Shown here: positions 34,106 through 36,621 of the stretch, in pieces
Position numbering within the stretch: the stretch's first letter is position 1
How the letters are laid out: each line of letters opens with the position of its first letter
DNA from: Chromera velia
Lineage: Eukaryota; Sar; Chromeraceae
NCBI GenBank assembly: GCA_018398765.1
Contig: JAHBMJ010001045.1
Span: forward strand, 1 to 36,621
Direction: 5' to 3'
Length of the DNA stretch: 36,621 bases
Made by a program: the position numbers and the translations under genes
Notes under the pieces: model-generated
Told to the model about the DNA's origin: nothing
Seen by the model: the letters and a program-made list of their open reading frames with translations, nothing else
Database searches by the model: none

Positions 34106-34772
34106 ACTTGAAATGTCCAGGGAAAAACTGACTGCAAGAGCTCGAATTTCCAGAGAATTTGAGGTGAACTGAATTGAATTTCTTCAAGCGAAAGTTCGAA
34201 CCAAGTTTTCTGTGAAATTATTTCAAGGATAAGGCACTCGCTGCGCTGACTTCTTCCAGTTGGACATCAGAAGAAATAGGACGGCTGTTTCTGAGGATGA
34301 AAAGTGCCGGCCAGCTGGTGAAACTTAGACTGAAAAAAAAAGTGGACGCCGCACTGGACGGCCAAGCTGACTTGAATCAAGGTCAGTCATTTTGCGGCGA
34401 TGATTCGAAGGTTATTGACGCACGCAAATTTAAGCTAGATTAAGCTAGTGGACAAACGCGCGGGCATTCATTGCGCGCGAACCACATGCAGCGACACAAA
34501 AATTCACAATTATAAGATTGATCGATCGACGTACGTCAACAAGATGTCAACAAGCAACCAGAATCTGCATAAATCTGCCATTGAAACATCAGCAGACAGA
34601 CAGTGCCAGATCGACAGATCGTAAGACACGTATTCATACCGCGCAATTTTCGATTCTGTCTTCGCATTGACGTCCGTCTAGAGGCTGTCTGATAGTCTGT
34701 GAAGCTGGTTCCATTTCTGCTGTTTGGTTGGCAATCAAAGGTTCTTGTTCTCCTCTTTGACTTGACGGAATC
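34106..34772. promoter_or_regulatory. Divergent intergenic region between the repeat protein and NudC
   Basis: About 670 bases between two divergent start codons, so it must hold both promoters and 5' UTRs. No TATA box or other motif could be assigned with confidence. No coding exon seen. Confidence 0.5.
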
Positions 34773-36273
34773 ATGGCGGTGGTCGAAGGACAGTTCGACA
34801 ACTTGTTCATGACCGTTGCGCAGAATGCGCAGGGAATTGACAATCTGCTTGACAGTTTCTTCGGCTTTCTGTTGAGGAAGACCGACTTCTACACAGGAGT
34901 TGACGATCTCAAGTCAGCAGAAGAGATTGTCATGAAGACATTCAGGAAGTACGGCGAAATGTCGGAAAAGAAGAAGGAAGCGGAGCGCAAGCGCCGTCAG
35001 AAAATTGATGAAGAACGAAAGAAGAAGATGGCTGAGAAGGCAGCCGAAGATGCCAAGGAGAAGGAGAAACACAAGTCCCTTGAAGCTCGTATCAAAGAGC
35101 AGCAGGAGCTCCAAGCAAAGCCCAAGATTGAGGAGATTACCGAGGACGAGACTATGGAGACGGACGTTGAAGCCCAGAAAGAGAAAGAGCCGACGTCCGA
35201 GGATGCTCCGATGACCAACGGAGACCACTCCAAAGCAGAAGATGAGGAGGATGACAAAGACACCCCTCCTCCTGAGGGCAATGGAGGCAAAACCGACAAA
35301 TACATATGGACACAGACTCTGGGGGCGTTGGAGGTACGAGTGCCGGTCCCTCCGGGAACGCGTGCCAAAGACCTCTCCGTCTCCATCGAGGCTTCCTCGA
35401 TCAAAGTTGGACTCAAAGGAAAGTCTGAGCCGATTCTGTCTGGAAAACTTCATCAGAAGATCAAGCCAGACGACTCGATGTGGACTTTGGAAGACTCCCG
35501 CCTGGTCCAGATGAATCTGGAAAAGTACAACCAGATGCAATGGTGGACGTGCGTTCTGCAGGTAAGGAAAGGGAAGGGCAGTGTCTGGGCCATGTGATGA
35601 CTGTCTCCCTTTCTAGATTTGCGAAGGGGACGAGTAGGAGGAAGAGAGGGGGGCGCAGAAGCAAAGTCACTTGAGTGCAATGAGAACGGCGGCAAAGTGT
35701 GTGCTGCAACTCATATCCGTTTGCATTTATGGGTGCCTTGATTTTCGTGCTTGTGCGTTTGTGCATCTTCTTGCCGCTGAGGCAATTGCGTGAGAGAGGA
35801 GCGAGATGTGTGTCCGTTCGATTCATTTCTGACTGAAAGTTTCCAACTTGCTCACTCAGTCTGCCTATCGGTTCGTTTGCCTGATTCTCTTTCTGAGTGT
35901 GTGCACCGCTGTCAAGAAAAAAAAAACACAAAGATGTGTTGCACGTCTGTGCGTCCGTCCATCGGTCCTTTTGCGTGTCAGCATGCCTGTTTGTGTCTGA
36001 CTTTCTTGTCGAAACGAAGCAAGCCTGTCGGGTACGTGAAAAGAAGAAAAGATAGAAAACAAACATGTAGTCCTTCTGCAAAAAGAAGTGGCAGTTCAAT
36101 TTCGTGGATGAGATGATGGGCTGGCTGCGTGCGTCACCATTTGACTTCTTCGATGCATGTGCTTGCAGGGAGATCCCGAGATCGACACCAAGAAGATCGT
36201 TCCGGAGAACTCCAAGCTCTCTGACCTCGACGGGGAAACCAGACAGACGGTGGAGAAAATGATGTTCGATCAG
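34773..36273 (+). CDS. NUDC: Nuclear distribution/movement protein NudC (3' end outside window)
   Basis: Exon 1 is 34773-35561 and exon 2 is 36169-36273, both phase 0; 298 residues are visible. The N-terminal NudC domain ([34 protein letters not shown]) spans about 5-45. It is followed by a Lys/Glu/Arg-rich coiled coil (about 55-115), an acidic linker (about 120-165), and the CS (p23/HSP20-like) domain from about 177 ([60 protein letters not shown]), and the conserved tail [15 protein letters not shown] ... VEKMMFDQ. NudC acts as an Hsp90 co-chaperone and in dynein-related nuclear and cargo movement. Exon 2 ends at a GTCAGT donor, and a final short exon (family ending like RQKxMGxPTS) must follow beyond the window. 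The ATG at 34773 gives the standard family start. Confidence 0.94.
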
Positions 36274-36621
36274 GTCAGTGAGTTCGTCACTCAGACGGAG
36301 GGATGGAAGAAGAGACAGCGAGCGGGCGGACGAACGGACAGACAGGGGGACAGAGAGACAGACGCGCGGACAGAGGAGTAGAAAGACACACGGACGGACA
36401 GACTGGCAGTCAAAAGAAGAGCAAATTCGTGTGTAACTCAAAGAATCACCTCTGGAGAAAATGATGTTCGATCAGGTCAGTGAGTTCGTCACTCAGACGG
36501 AGGGATGGAAGAAGAGACAGCGGGCGGACGAACGGACAGACAGGGGGACAGAGAGACAGACGCGCGGACAGAGGAGTAGAAAGACACACGGACGGACAGA
36601 CTGGCAGTCAAAAGAAGAGCA
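36251..36621 (+). repeat. 202-base tandem duplication of NudC exon end and intron start, running to the window edge
   Basis: 36251-36423 and 36453-36621 are nearly identical, offset by 202, with one visible 4-base indel (GACAGCGAGCGGGCGG against GACAGCGGGCGG). Each copy includes the last eight codons of exon 2 (VEKMMFDQ), the donor and the following CAGA-rich intron. The second copy lacks an acceptor before it and is probably intronic. Confidence 0.93.

Overview
This is a eukaryotic nuclear window. Genes are split into many short exons by GT..AG introns of about 170 to 1,450 bases, and the introns are packed with microsatellites. No operons, tRNAs, rRNAs or CRISPR arrays were seen. The gene content is an OMA1-type mitochondrial protease, a bacterial-type bifunctional RibF with what looks like a signal-plus-transit leader, ribosomal protein S16, NudC and a PAS membrane protein. 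That fits a photosynthetic alveolate with a secondary plastid, and a chromerid such as Chromera is my best guess. The organism is an inference; no species marker was found.

Layout. 1-1144: 3' end of a Ty3/gypsy-type retroelement (integrase C-terminus, chromodomain-like tail, polypurine tract, candidate LTR). 2095-8079 (+): four-exon gene for a multi-pass membrane protein with a PAS domain split by an intron. 8080-10536: 3' region with an 82-bp tandem repeat, then an AT-rich island. 10537 to about 13.3-13.6 kb (-): ribosomal protein S16, two exons certain, N-terminal exon unresolved. 13995-19861 (+): ten-exon RibF (riboflavin kinase/FAD synthetase). 19862-20700: AT-rich island. 21012-28258 (+): fifteen-exon OMA1-like M48 metalloprotease. 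28259-30418: AT-rich island with a possible retroelement scrap. 30419-34105 (-): two-exon helical/ankyrin-like repeat protein whose intron carries a 62-bp tandem repeat. 34773 to beyond the window end (+): NudC, cut off before its last exon, with the window ending inside a 202-base tandem duplication.

The exon models for RibF, OMA1 and the repeat protein were built by matching splice phases to family motifs. Each sums to a multiple of three: 1,407, 1,842 and 2,232 bases. The genes are unrelated housekeeping and signalling functions: FMN/FAD supply, mitochondrial proteolysis, organelle translation, and dynein/chaperone work by NudC. The S16/RibF pair and the repeat-protein/NudC pair are divergent. 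The PAS/S16 pair and the OMA1/repeat-protein pair are convergent and separated by AT-rich DNA.
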